DNA from: Micavibrio sp. UBA6147 | GTDB taxonomy: Bacteria > Pseudomonadota > Alphaproteobacteria > Micavibrionales > UBA1664 | DNA: 64,000 nucleotides | Direction: 5' to 3' | NCBI GenBank assembly: GCA_002423185.1 | Contig: DIUX01000002.1 | Coordinates: 186,001-250,000 of the forward strand | Shown: positions 9,812 to 18,295 of the stretch, in pieces | Position numbering within the stretch: position 1 is the stretch's first letter | How the letters are laid out: each line of letters begins with the position of its first letter | Made by a program: the position numbers and the translations under genes | The notes under the pieces: model-generated | What the model saw: the letters and a program-made list of their open reading frames with translations, nothing else | What the model was told of the DNA's origin: nothing | Database searches by the model: none

Positions 9812-10308
9812 GTTTAGGAGGTGAAGTCACCCGCTTTAACAAAGAACGCCTCGGCGAAATCGGTCACAGCGAGAAAAAAGTAGACTATCTGGTCATCCAC
9901 ATAGCGGATCAAAGTTTCGGGATTCCGGTGCTTCAGATTCAAGACGTGCTGGGGCAACAAAAAGTCACCCGCGTGCCGCTCGCCCCGCCAGAGGTTGCGG
10001 GTGCGCTCAACCTGCGCGGACGAATCGTCACCGCCATTGACGTGCGCCGCCGCCTCGGCCTTCCCGCGCGTGAAGGTCAAACCGCCGATGCCCGCACCAT
10101 GAGCGTCGTGGTCGAACATAACCACGAACTCTACAGCCTTATCATCGACAAAGTCGGGGATGTCATATCCCTCAGCAACCGCGAATTTGAAGACACGCCC
10201 CCAACGATGGACAGCGTCTGGCGCGAGATTTCGACCGGAATTTTTCGTTTGGAATCAAAGCTCTTGGTCGTTCTTGACGTGCCAAAGCTATTGAGGACTG
10301 TTCAATAA
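9808..10308 (+). CDS. cheW: Chemotaxis adaptor CheW
   Basis: CheW couples receptors to CheA. The 166-residue protein has a typical SH3-like CheW fold, with DYLVIHIADQSFGIPV, QDVLGQQKVTRVP, the conserved VAGALNLRGRIVTAIDVRRRLGL (about residues 64-86) and LIIDKVGDVISL. Translation is probably coupled to cheA through the ATGA overlap. No methyl-accepting receptor gene is nearby, so receptors must be encoded elsewhere. Confidence 0.95.
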   Translation: MSLGGEVTRFNKERLGEIGHSEKKVDYLVIHIADQSFGIPVLQIQDVLGQQKVTRVPLAPPEVAGALNLRGRIVTAIDVRRRLGLPAREGQTADARTMSVVVEHNHELYSLIIDKVGDVISLSNREFEDTPPTMDSVWREISTGIFRLESKLLVVLDVPKLLRTVQ

Positions 10309-10402
10309 TTCATACTGTGTTAACATGTGTATTGTAATCTGTCCTGATGATGATGGTCATACCATTGTCATACCTTTTTTTGAATAATAAGAGAGAACAA
10401 CC

Positions 10403-10768
10403 ATGAAAACCTGCCTTGTTGTTGATGACAGTCGCGTAGTGCGCAAAGTCGCCCGCAGAATCATCGAAGAAATCGGCTTTCAATGCGAAGAAGCCGAAGA
10501 CGGCGTCCAAGCCTATGATTTTTGCCAGAATAAAATGCCCGAGGCTATTCTTCTCGATTGGAACATGCCGAATATGGACGGGTTGCAATTCCTTGAAAAG
10601 CTCCGCGCCATGCCGAACGGCAGTACCCCGAAGGTCATCTTCTGCACCACTGAAAACGACATGTCATACATCCAGCGTGCCATGAATGCCGGTGCCAACG
10701 AATACATCATGAAGCCCTTTGACGGCGAGATTGTACAAACCAAATTTATTCAGGTCGGCCTTCTTTAA
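10403..10768 (+). CDS. cheY: Chemotaxis response regulator CheY
   Basis: Single-domain receiver of 121 residues. It has the acidic pair in CLVVDDSRVVRK, the phospho-acceptor Asp in AILLDWNMPNMDGLQ (near residue 53), the Thr/Ser switch region ending CTTEND, and the conserved Lys in EYIMKPFDGE. In its phosphorylated form it should bind the flagellar switch. It is separated from cheW by 94 AT-rich bases that may hold an extra promoter, and preceded by GAGAG about 8 bases before the ATG. Confidence 0.93.
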   Translation: MKTCLVVDDSRVVRKVARRIIEEIGFQCEEAEDGVQAYDFCQNKMPEAILLDWNMPNMDGLQFLEKLRAMPNGSTPKVIFCTTENDMSYIQRAMNAGANEYIMKPFDGEIVQTKFIQVGLL

Positions 10769-10781
10769 ACCGCCCTCCCCA

Positions 10782-10804
10782 AAGCCCCGCACGTGTGCGG
10801 GCTT
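10782..10804 (+). terminator. Hairpin between cheY and cheB
   Basis: AAGCCCCGCAC-GT-GTGCGGGCTT forms a stem with one bulged C, 14 bases past the cheY stop. There is little uridine after it, so partial attenuation between cheY and cheB is more likely than full termination. Confidence 0.45.
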
Positions 10805-10848
10805 GTCGCATTCAGGCCGCCGCCTTTTAAAAACAGGATCACACGCCC

Positions 10849-12084
10849 TTGCAAAAGAAGAAAAGAGTATTAATCGTCGATGATTCCGCCGTGATCCGCG
10901 GAATGATTGCCCGCATGATCCAAGACGAGCCGGACATCGAAATAGTCGGGTCGGCCTCAAACGGACAAATGGCGGTGCAAATGTATATGCGCGAACGCCC
11001 CGACCTTGTCCTTCTCGACATCGAAATGCCGATCATGGACGGGATGGAAGCCCTCAAACAAATTATGCAGCATGACCGTTCGGCCAAAGTCGTCATGTGT
11101 TCGACCCTGACCCATAAAAACGCCGAAATATCGATGCAGGCACTGGCTCTCGGGGCGATTGACTACCTCCCGAAACCAGAGAGCGCGCGCGAAATAAACG
11201 CCTCGGAAAACTTTAAACAAACCCTGATCCGCATGGTGCGCAGCATCGCCGCACGCGGCGCGGGAACATCCTATTCCGGCGGGTCTGGAACGTCCGCATC
11301 TCCCCCCGCCCCGCCCCCCACGGCTCACAGGCCAAGCACACCGCCTCCATCATCAACACCGCCCTCAACGCCGCGCCCTGCCGGCGATGCCAACACCTAT
11401 ACGGCCAGCTCCTCGCCCGCGCCATTGGCGAGTGGTCAGGCAACCCCCTCCTCCATCCCCAATATTTTCAAGGGCGAAGTCACCAAACGCGCCAAACCGC
11501 CGAGCAACTGGGTTCCTAAAATCGTTGCGATCGGAAGCTCCACAGGTGGGCCACAGGCCTTGTTCGCTGCGCTCAAGCCCCTTAAAAACCTGCCTGTACC
11601 CATTGTCATCACCCAACACATGCCCGCCACCTTTACTGCCCTTTTGGCGCAGCATATCTTCGCCCAAACCGGCATTGAATGTTTTGAAGGCGCCGAGAAT
11701 ATGCCGATTGAAAACGGCAAGGCCTACATCGCCCCAGGCGGCAAACATATGTTGCTGCGCAAGGGTGAGGACGGGCGCGTTGTGATAAAAATTGACGATG
11801 GCCCGATGGAAAATTTCTGTAAGCCCTCTGTCGATCCGATGCTGCGCAGTACTCTCGCCATTTATGGCTCAAAAACCCTCGGCGTCATCCTCACAGGGAT
11901 GGGCACTGACGGGTTGGAGGGGATGCGGCAATTGGTCGATGCAGGTGGCTATCTCGTGGCACAAGATGCGGAAACAAGTGTCGTATGGGGAATGCCCGGC
12001 GCCGTGTCCAAAGCGGGGCTATGCAGTGAGATTCTCCCTGTACAGGAGATCGGCTCTTGGGTATATAAGATTGTGACGCAATAG
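10849..12084 (+). CDS. cheB: Protein-glutamate methylesterase/deamidase CheB
   Basis: Receptor adaptation enzyme that removes methyl groups from chemoreceptors. The N-terminal receiver (1-125) has VLIVDDSAVIRGM and phospho-Asp in LVLLDIEMPIMDG. A Pro/Ser/Ala-rich linker spans about 145-210. The methylesterase domain (about 225-405) shows the catalytic Ser in IGSSTGGPQALFA, His in ITQHMPATFT and Asp in ILTGMGTDGLEGM. The start is TTG at 10849 with AGGA 12 bases upstream; no ATG fits the receiver N terminus. The product is somewhat longer than usual (411 residues) because of the linker. cheR follows after 12 bases. Confidence 0.94.
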   Translation: MQKKKRVLIVDDSAVIRGMIARMIQDEPDIEIVGSASNGQMAVQMYMRERPDLVLLDIEMPIMDGMEALKQIMQHDRSAKVVMCSTLTHKNAEISMQALALGAIDYLPKPESAREINASENFKQTLIRMVRSIAARGAGTSYSGGSGTSASPPAPPPTAHRPSTPPPSSTPPSTPRPAGDANTYTASSSPAPLASGQATPSSIPNIFKGEVTKRAKPPSNWVPKIVAIGSSTGGPQALFAALKPLKNLPVPIVITQHMPATFTALLAQHIFAQTGIECFEGAENMPIENGKAYIAPGGKHMLLRKGEDGRVVIKIDDGPMENFCKPSVDPMLRSTLAIYGSKTLGVILTGMGTDGLEGMRQLVDAGGYLVAQDAETSVVWGMPGAVSKAGLCSEILPVQEIGSWVYKIVTQ

Positions 12085-12096
12085 GAAGCAAACTCG

Positions 12097-12930
12097 ATGA
12101 AAAGCGCGGATTTCGAACTTTATCAAAATATGCTCTATAAAGAGTCTGGCCTTGTCATCACGCCGGAGAAATCCTATTTGCTCGATTCGCGCCTGTCGCC
12201 CATCGCCAAACGCTGGAACTTGGATGGCGGCATTGTCGCCCTCACCGAAGCCTTGCGCAAGCCCGCCCCCGACCCGAAAATGATCAAGGACGTTGTCGAG
12301 GCGATGACCACCAACGAAACATCCTTCTTCCGTGACTTGCGCCCGTTCCAGATTTTTGAAACTGTTGTATTGCCGTATTTGGTGAAGACCAAACCGGCGG
12401 GCTCAACAATTCGCGTATGGTGTGCGGCGGCCTCAAGCGGTCAAGAGCCCTATTCCCTTGCCATGACCATCAAGGAAAACCAGCATAAACTCAACGGCAT
12501 GAAATTCGACATTCTGGCGACCGATATTTCAACCGAGATTCTCGACATCGCCAAACGCGCGAAATACAGCCAATTCGAAGTCCAGCGCGGCATGCCCATC
12601 ACCCTTTTGATGAAATATTTCGTGCAGGAAGGCGAAACATGGTCCCTCAAAGACGATATTAAAACCATGATTCGGTTCGAGCAACTCAACTTGCTACGCC
12701 CCTTCACCATGCCAGGGGTGTTTGACATCGTATTTTGTCGCAACGTGTTGATTTATTTCGACCAGCAAACAAAAACCGACATCTTGAACCGCATCAACGG
12801 CAAAATCGCCAAAGACGGGTTCTTGTTCCTTGGCGGCGCCGAAACCGTCCTCGGCCTCACCGACCGTTTCAAACCGCTTGAAGGCCAGCGCGGCCTTTAT
12901 GTGCCGTCCGAATCCCCTTACAAGGCTTAA
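12097..12930 (+). CDS. cheR: Chemoreceptor methyltransferase CheR
   Basis: SAM-dependent methyltransferase that methylates receptor glutamates, opposing CheB. An N-terminal helical domain (about 1-75) precedes the catalytic domain, which contains TTNETSFFRD, the SAM-binding segment IRVWCAAASSGQEPYSLAM (about 104-122), LATDIS, and IVFCRNVLIYFD near residue 215. Length 277 is normal. It is the last gene of the che operon; the 196 bases to purH contain no gene. Confidence 0.95.
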   Translation: MKSADFELYQNMLYKESGLVITPEKSYLLDSRLSPIAKRWNLDGGIVALTEALRKPAPDPKMIKDVVEAMTTNETSFFRDLRPFQIFETVVLPYLVKTKPAGSTIRVWCAAASSGQEPYSLAMTIKENQHKLNGMKFDILATDISTEILDIAKRAKYSQFEVQRGMPITLLMKYFVQEGETWSLKDDIKTMIRFEQLNLLRPFTMPGVFDIVFCRNVLIYFDQQTKTDILNRINGKIAKDGFLFLGGAETVLGLTDRFKPLEGQRGLYVPSESPYKA

Positions 12931-13126
12931 TACGCCCCCTGATCTTTGGCGGCGGCACTTGTTTACGCGCTCTATTTCACCACCCCGCCCCCGCATCGCA
13001 CAAAAAAATGCGTTTGCCTTATTCTAAACTGCGCCGTTTCGCTGTATAACACTGGTTCGGGAAAAACGAGCCGCTTTGGCTGTTCCGCCTTGATACAGAT
13101 ATTTTGACGCAAAATAAGGAACCATC

Positions 13127-14764
13127 ATGTCCGTTGCCGCCCCTTCAAACGCCGCAAGCGCGCCTCAATCCAACACCATCAAAGATGCGCGCAGCCGCAA
13201 AATCAGCCGCGCCCTGATTTCCGTTTCCGACAAATCGGGCATTAACGATTTTGCAGCCGCCCTGTCCAAAATGGGGGTTGAGTTAATTTCAACCGGCGGC
13301 ACGTTCAAATCCATCCGCGATGCCGGCATCACCGTGACCGAAGTGTCCGATGTAACGGGCTTCCCCGAAATGATGGACGGGCGCGTCAAAACCCTCCACC
13401 CGAAAATCCATGGCGGCTTGCTCGCGGATCGCAACAAAGACGACCACGTCAAAGCCATGCAAGACCATGACATCACCCCCATCGACCTTGTCGTCATCAA
13501 TCTTTATCCCTTTACCGAAACTGTCGCCAGCGGCGCCGATTTTGCCCATTGCATCGAAAACATCGACATTGGCGGCCCGTCCATGATCCGTTCCGCCGCC
13601 AAAAACCACGCCTTTGTCGCCGTCATCACTGACCCGCGCGACTACAAAGCCGTGATCGAGGAAATGAAAGCCAGTGACGGGGAAATCAGCCACGCCACCC
13701 GTCTGCGCCTTGCCCAAAACGCCTTTTCGCGCACCGCCGCCTATGACGCCGCCATCACCGCATGGTTCGCCGATCAATCCGGCGACAGCAATCCGCACAG
13801 CATCGGATTCTTCGGCACCTTGTCCCAGACATTGCGTTACGGCGAAAACCCGCACCAGACCGCAGCGCTGTACACCACGTTCCAAAACCGCCCCGGCGTT
13901 GCCACAGCCTCACAAGTACAGGGCAAGGAGCTGAGCTATAACAACCTCAACGACACGGACGCCGCCTTTGAATTGGTCGCCGAATTTGACGACCCCGCCG
14001 TTGCCATCATCAAACACGCCAATCCATGCGGTGTTGCCTGTGCTACCACGCTCGAAGACGCCTATGCCAAGGCGCTTAAATGCGACCCTGTCAGTGCCTT
14101 TGGCGGCATCATCGCCGTCAACCGCCCTTTGACCGCCGCACTGGCACGTCAATGCAGCACGATTTTCACCGAAGTCATCATCGCCCCGTCCGTTGAGGCC
14201 GAAGCCCTCACCATCCTGTCGGAAAAGAAAAACCTCCGCGTTTTGACCACCGGCGACATGCCCAAAATCGGCGAGCGTTACCGCACCGTCAAAACCATTG
14301 CGGGGGGATTATTGGTTCAGGATAACGATTTCGGCCTCATCACCGCCGACGACCTCAAAGTCGTCACCGACCGCGAACCAACGGCGCAGGAATTGCAAGA
14401 CATGCTCTTCGCCTTCCGCGTTGCCAAACACGTTAAATCCAACGCCATTGTCTATGCCAAGAACGGCGCCACGGTCGGCATTGGCGCAGGCCAGATGAGC
14501 CGCATCGACTCCGCCCGCATCGCCGTCATCAAATCCGAAGAAGCCGCCAAAGCCGCCGGCGAAGACACCGCCCTTGTTAAAGGCTCGGTCGTCGCCTCCG
14601 ATGCATTCTTCCCCTTCGCCGATGGCTTGATCGCCGCCGCGCAAGCGGGCGCAACGGCAGTCATCCAGCCGGGCGGGTCAATCCGTGACGAAGACGTCAT
14701 CGCCGCCGCCAACGACCGCGGCCTCGCCATGGTCTTCACCGGACAACGCCATTTCAGGCATTAA
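13127..14764 (+). CDS. purH: Bifunctional AICAR transformylase/IMP cyclohydrolase
   Basis: Catalyses the last two steps of IMP synthesis. The N-terminal MGS-like cyclohydrolase domain begins near ISRALISVSDKSGI (about residue 25) with ISTGGTFKSI and DGRVKTLHPKIHGG. The AICAR formyltransferase domain includes LRYGENPHQTAALY, IIKHANPCGVA (Lys and His) and AFGGIIAVN. The C terminus FTGQRHFRH is the family ending. Length 545, with a 20-residue polar N-terminal extension. AAGGAACC precedes the start. Other purine genes (purS, purC, purQ, purL) lie 15-20 kb away in this window. Confidence 0.96.
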   Translation: MSVAAPSNAASAPQSNTIKDARSRKISRALISVSDKSGINDFAAALSKMGVELISTGGTFKSIRDAGITVTEVSDVTGFPEMMDGRVKTLHPKIHGGLLADRNKDDHVKAMQDHDITPIDLVVINLYPFTETVASGADFAHCIENIDIGGPSMIRSAAKNHAFVAVITDPRDYKAVIEEMKASDGEISHATRLRLAQNAFSRTAAYDAAITAWFADQSGDSNPHSIGFFGTLSQTLRYGENPHQTAALYTTFQNRPGVATASQVQGKELSYNNLNDTDAAFELVAEFDDPAVAIIKHANPCGVACATTLEDAYAKALKCDPVSAFGGIIAVNRPLTAALARQCSTIFTEVIIAPSVEAEALTILSEKKNLRVLTTGDMPKIGERYRTVKTIAGGLLVQDNDFGLITADDLKVVTDREPTAQELQDMLFAFRVAKHVKSNAIVYAKNGATVGIGAGQMSRIDSARIAVIKSEEAAKAAGEDTALVKGSVVASDAFFPFADGLIAAAQAGATAVIQPGGSIRDEDVIAAANDRGLAMVFTGQRHFRH

Positions 14765-14781
14765 GCCGTCATCACGCGATC

Positions 14782-14813
14782 ATTATCGCGCGGAGGCATT
14801 ATCGCTCGGAGGC
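14782..14813. repeat. Two tandem 16-bp repeats
   Basis: ATTATCGCGCGGAGGC is followed directly by ATTATCGCTCGGAGGC, differing at one base. They lie 17 bases past the purH stop and run into the hairpin at 14805-14832. Confidence 0.7.
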
Positions 14814-14832
14814 GCTCCATAAGCGCCCCGAG
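14805..14832 (+). terminator. Hairpin downstream of purH
   Basis: CTCGG-(A)-GGCGCT, loop CCATA, AGCGCC-CCGAG gives an 11-bp stem with one bulged A. No U tract follows. It probably ends or stabilises the purH transcript. Confidence 0.5.
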
Positions 14833-14917
14833 AGGCTGTTCCCAAACCCGCCTCCCCGCTTGCACCACCTCCCCCATTAACCAACCCCCTCGCACCCCAC
14901 AAAAACATTATGTAAAA

Positions 14918-14932
14918 TTAAGACTCTTTTAA
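14918..14932 (+). promoter_or_regulatory. CtrA-type box, TTAA-N7-TTAA
   Basis: TTAAGACTCTTTTAACC matches the full CtrA consensus TTAA-N7-TTAAC, 44 bases upstream of the ATG at 14977. The spacer includes GACTC, a GANTC site of the kind methylated by CcrM. Together with chpT in the same window this suggests cell-cycle control of the downstream gene; CtrA binding is inferred. Confidence 0.6.
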
Positions 14933-14976
14933 CCAATTTCCATTAATGTAGAGGGAGTGTTTATCAGGGGAAGACA

Positions 14977-15315
14977 ATGCTAACCGAAGCCGTGCAAAAC
15001 CATATCCAGCAAACCCAAGGCATGCATCCTGATCTGGACATGCAGGTTTACTATGTCATTGACAAGAATTGTTCGGTCTTCATCTTCCACAACAAAAAAT
15101 TCCAAAAAGAGCTGTCATGGGTTGAATATGACCTGACCCGCAGCAGCCTCGATTTCATTATGGATGACGGCGATATCCGTAATTTTGGAATCCCTGTTGA
15201 ACGCGAATATGGCGCCTATTTGCAAAATAACCACGCCATATCCGTTATCTTGGAAAACGAACACGGCCAACCGGTGAGCGGCGAAAGCGTTCCCTTGATT
15301 GTCCACAGAAGCTAA
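14977..15315 (+). CDS. Unknown 112-residue protein behind a CtrA-type box
   Basis: I do not recognise a family. The protein is soluble, with no signal peptide or membrane helix, and has an aromatic-rich stretch MQVYYVIDKNCSVFIFH that looks like beta strands, then charged segments. GAGGGAG precedes the start at a distance and AGGGG is closer. A perfect CtrA-like box lies upstream, which suggests a role tied to cell cycle, motility or surface. It is followed after 27 bases by a 50-residue ORF with a good ribosome-binding site; the two may form an operon ending at the terminator 15521-15552. Confidence 0.75.
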   Translation: MLTEAVQNHIQQTQGMHPDLDMQVYYVIDKNCSVFIFHNKKFQKELSWVEYDLTRSSLDFIMDDGDIRNFGIPVEREYGAYLQNNHAISVILENEHGQPVSGESVPLIVHRS

Positions 15316-15342
15316 ACAACAAAAAAAGAGGTGTAGAAGGAA

Positions 15343-15495
15343 ATGAGCGTAGCATTAGCAGGCCTGCAGAGTAGGCATAGTCTTATAGCCAATGGTGGCC
15401 GCCAATTTGCAGGGTCAAAACCCGCAGCAATTGAGATGAGCGGCCCGCAAAAACCGGCCTTTCAAAACAACGGCCCCAGCCAAAAATTCGGCTAA
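15343..15495 (+). CDS. Unknown 50-residue small protein
   Basis: ATG at 15343 is preceded by AGAAGGA, a strong ribosome-binding site at good spacing. The product begins MSVALAGLQSRHS and is rich in Gly, Ser, Gln and Pro; it looks disordered and has no membrane segment. It sits between the CtrA-box gene and a terminator. No family recognised. Coding status rests on the ribosome-binding site and operon position only. Confidence 0.55.
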   Translation: MSVALAGLQSRHSLIANGGRQFAGSKPAAIEMSGPQKPAFQNNGPSQKFG

Positions 15496-15520
15496 GCGCC
15501 CCTGAGGCAATTTAATTCAT

Positions 15521-15552
15521 AAAACAGCCCCCATACTTGGACGGGCTGTTTT
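15521..15552 (+). terminator. Rho-independent terminator
   Basis: AAAACAGCCC, loop of 12 bases, GGGCTGTTTT with further T: a 10-bp stem ending in a T run. It ends the 14977-15495 transcription unit. Confidence 0.75.
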
Positions 15553-15687
15553 CTCCATTTGTCCACCACGATCCGCGCATCCCCCTCACCGCCATTCCCG
15601 TTTGTTCAAATTCCGCTTGGATTACAACGCAAGACCGCTTATATATTCCATCGTGTTATTAATAATAGTGTTGAATGTTCAGCCCCG

Positions 15688-17493
15688 ATGGATCAAAAAA
15701 ATATCCGCAATTTCGCGATTATCGCGCATATCGACCACGGCAAATCGACCCTTGCCGACCGTTTGATTCAACGCTGCGGCGGCCTTGAAGAGCGCGAGAT
15801 GAAACAACAAGTCCTCGATTCCATGGATATCGAGCGCGAACGCGGAATCACCATCAAGGCGCAAACCGTCCGCTTGGAATACAAATCCAAAAGCGGCGAA
15901 ATGTACCAGCTCAACCTCATGGACACCCCCGGTCACGTTGACTTTGCGTATGAAGTCAGCCGTTCTCTCGCCTCATGCGAAGGCTCGCTCCTTGTCGTTG
16001 ACGCAACGCAGGGCGTTGAAGCACAAACCCTCGCCAACGTGTACCAAGCCATTGACAATAATCACGAAATCATCACCGTCATCAACAAAATCGACTTGCC
16101 CGCCGCCGATATTGAGCGCGTATCCCAGCAAGTCGAAGACGTGATCGGTCTGGACGCCAGCGAAGCCGTCCCCGTATCCGCCAAGAGCGGTATCGGCATT
16201 GACGACTTGCTGGAGGCCGTCGTCGCCCGTCTTCCCGCCCCCAAAGGCGACCCGAACGCCCCGCTCAAGGCGCTGTTGGTCGATAGCTGGTACGATTCCT
16301 ACCTTGGCGTTGTGATTTTGGTACGCGTCATTGACGGCGAAATCAAAAAAGGCCAGAAAATCAAATTCATGAACGCCAAAGCCGTGCGCGATGTCGAACG
16401 CGTCGGTATGTTCACCCCGAAACCGGTCTTGATCGACCGCCTCGGCCCTGGCGAGATGGGCTTCATCACCGCCGCCGTCAAGGATATTTCCGACACACAA
16501 GTCGGCGACACCATCACCACTGAAAAACATGGCGCAGACACCACCTTGCCGGGCTTCAAGCCCTCCATCCCGATGGTGTTTTGCTCGCTCTTCCCCGTTG
16601 ATAACGGCGAATTCGACAAACTCCGCGACTCGCTCGGTAAACTCGCCTTGAATGACGCGTCATTGCATTATGAACCCGAGAGTTCCCAAGCCCTCGGCCT
16701 CGGTTTCCGCTGTGGTTTCCTTGGGTTGCTGCACATGGAAATCATCCAAGAACGCCTGACCCGCGAATTTGACCTCGACCTCATCCCCACCGCCCCGTCT
16801 GTGGTCTATAAAATCCACATGACCAATGGCGATGTTATTGATTTATACAATCCGGTTGACCTGCCCGATGTTGTCAAAATCAAAATGATCGAAGAACCGA
16901 TGATCAAGGCCACCATTCTTGTCCCCGATGAATATCTCGGCGGGTTGCTCCAGCTCTGCCAAGAACGGCGCGGCACGCAAATCGACCTCACCTATGCCGG
17001 CAATCGCGCCATGTTGGTGTACCGTTTGCCGCTCAACGAAGTCGTGTTTGATTTCTATGACCGCCTTAAATCCATCAGCCGCGGCTACGCCAGTTTTGAC
17101 TACCAACTCGACGGCTATGTTGAAAACGACCTTGTCCGCATGGATATTTTGGTCAATAACGAACCCGTTGACGCTCTGTCGATGATCGTCCACCGCTCGC
17201 AGGCCGAATATCGCGGACGCGGCATGTGTGAACGCCTCAAAGACCTCATCCCCCGCCAATTATTCAAAATAGCGATTCAAGCCGCGATTGGCGGCAAAAT
17301 CATTGCCCGTGAATCCCTGTCCGCCATGCGCAAAGACGTCACCGCCAAATGTTACGGCGGCGATATTTCGCGCAAACGCAAATTGCTCGACAAGCAAAAA
17401 GAGGGCAAAAAGAAAATGCGCCAATATGGCAGTGTGGAAATCCCGCAATCGGCCTTTATTGCCGCGCTCAAGATGGGCGATGACAAGAAATAG
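15688..17493 (+). CDS. lepA: Elongation factor 4 (LepA) GTPase
   Basis: Ribosome-associated translational GTPase that acts in back-translocation or initiation quality control. G1 is AHIDHGKSTLADRL near the N terminus, switch II DTPGHVDFAYEV, G4 NKIDLP; domains II, III and V follow, and the LepA-specific C-terminal domain includes CYGGDISRKRKLLDKQKEGKK. With the start at ATG 15688 (MDQKNIRNF) the length is 601, as in the family. The frame stays open 129 bases upstream, but those residues do not align with LepA and overlap the preceding terminator region. Confidence 0.95.
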   Translation: MDQKNIRNFAIIAHIDHGKSTLADRLIQRCGGLEEREMKQQVLDSMDIERERGITIKAQTVRLEYKSKSGEMYQLNLMDTPGHVDFAYEVSRSLASCEGSLLVVDATQGVEAQTLANVYQAIDNNHEIITVINKIDLPAADIERVSQQVEDVIGLDASEAVPVSAKSGIGIDDLLEAVVARLPAPKGDPNAPLKALLVDSWYDSYLGVVILVRVIDGEIKKGQKIKFMNAKAVRDVERVGMFTPKPVLIDRLGPGEMGFITAAVKDISDTQVGDTITTEKHGADTTLPGFKPSIPMVFCSLFPVDNGEFDKLRDSLGKLALNDASLHYEPESSQALGLGFRCGFLGLLHMEIIQERLTREFDLDLIPTAPSVVYKIHMTNGDVIDLYNPVDLPDVVKIKMIEEPMIKATILVPDEYLGGLLQLCQERRGTQIDLTYAGNRAMLVYRLPLNEVVFDFYDRLKSISRGYASFDYQLDGYVENDLVRMDILVNNEPVDALSMIVHRSQAEYRGRGMCERLKDLIPRQLFKIAIQAAIGGKIIARESLSAMRKDVTAKCYGGDISRKRKLLDKQKEGKKKMRQYGSVEIPQSAFIAALKMGDDKK

Positions 17494-17516
17494 CAAATTG
17501 GCCGATAACGACCACA

Positions 17517-17544
17517 AAACAGGGTTTCAAAACCCTGTTTTTTT
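17517..17544 (+). terminator. Rho-independent terminator after lepA
   Basis: AAACAGGGTT-TCAA-AACCCTGTTT followed by TTTT, a 10-bp perfect stem 24 bases after the lepA stop. Confidence 0.85.
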
Positions 17545-17635
17545 ATGCGCATCCCTTAGGTTTTGTTAACAAATTTGCGCTACGCTCAAACAAAGCCACC
17601 CCTCATCAGGGGGGCATGCATGCGGAGATATAACA

Positions 17636-18265
17636 TTGCAAGCCACCTCGTCCATCGGACTTTCAAATACACAAAACTCTGGCACACAAAACCAGAGCAC
17701 AGAAGAAATGAAGGCGCAGCTTGACGCCCTTCGCACCTTTATTGCCCGCCGTTTTGACGAATTATCCATGGAAATCAATGCCACCTCGCAATTGCTGGAC
17801 ATGGCGGAAGAAGACGCCGAAAAACGCTTTAAAAACATGCTCGGCGCGCTCCATTCTATTTCACAATCAGCGGGGGGAAGTACATCGGCCAATACCGGCG
17901 TTGAGCTCGAAGCCGCCGTACTGGAATCAGAAAAAGCCGCCAACACCATCATGGACGCTGCCGACCGTATCGGCCAAAAAATCCAAAACAAAATCACCGA
18001 AGGTGTCGATGATGCGACTCAAGATTTTCTGTGCAGCATTGACACCGACCTTCAGGATATTTTGATGGCGTGTTCGTTCCAAGACCTTGTCGGACAACGC
18101 ATCCGCACGACTTTGGTGAACCTGAAATTGGTAGAGGAAGAACTCAGCACGACCCTGTCCAGCCTCGGCATCGACATCACGCAATCCAGCGGCGACATGG
18201 CGCTAGAAAAGATCGAGAGCAGCAAGAGCAACGCGCAATCCGACATTGACGCCCTGTTTGACTAA
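17636..18265 (+). CDS. cheZ: CheZ-like CheY-P phosphatase
   Basis: A 209-residue, mostly helical protein. Near residues 143-158 it carries MACSFQDLVGQRI, matching the CheZ active segment in which an Asp and a Gln four residues later insert into CheY (here Asp150 and Gln154). The C-terminal tail AQSDIDALFD resembles the amphipathic CheY-binding helix at the end of CheZ. The start is TTG at 17636 with GGAG 12 bases upstream; nearby ATGs are out of frame. It lies 4.7 kb from the che operon. CheZ is best known from gamma- and betaproteobacteria, though related proteins occur in alphaproteobacteria. The assignment rests on motifs. Confidence 0.75.
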   Translation: MQATSSIGLSNTQNSGTQNQSTEEMKAQLDALRTFIARRFDELSMEINATSQLLDMAEEDAEKRFKNMLGALHSISQSAGGSTSANTGVELEAAVLESEKAANTIMDAADRIGQKIQNKITEGVDDATQDFLCSIDTDLQDILMACSFQDLVGQRIRTTLVNLKLVEEELSTTLSSLGIDITQSSGDMALEKIESSKSNAQSDIDALFD

Positions 18266-18295
18266 ACAGCTAGGTTCAAAACTCCCCGTAAATTT

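Noticed and set aside
17557..17572. CtrA-like TTAGGTTTTGTTAAC upstream of the CheZ-like gene
   Set aside because: The spacer is six bases rather than seven and the first half-site has a mismatch.
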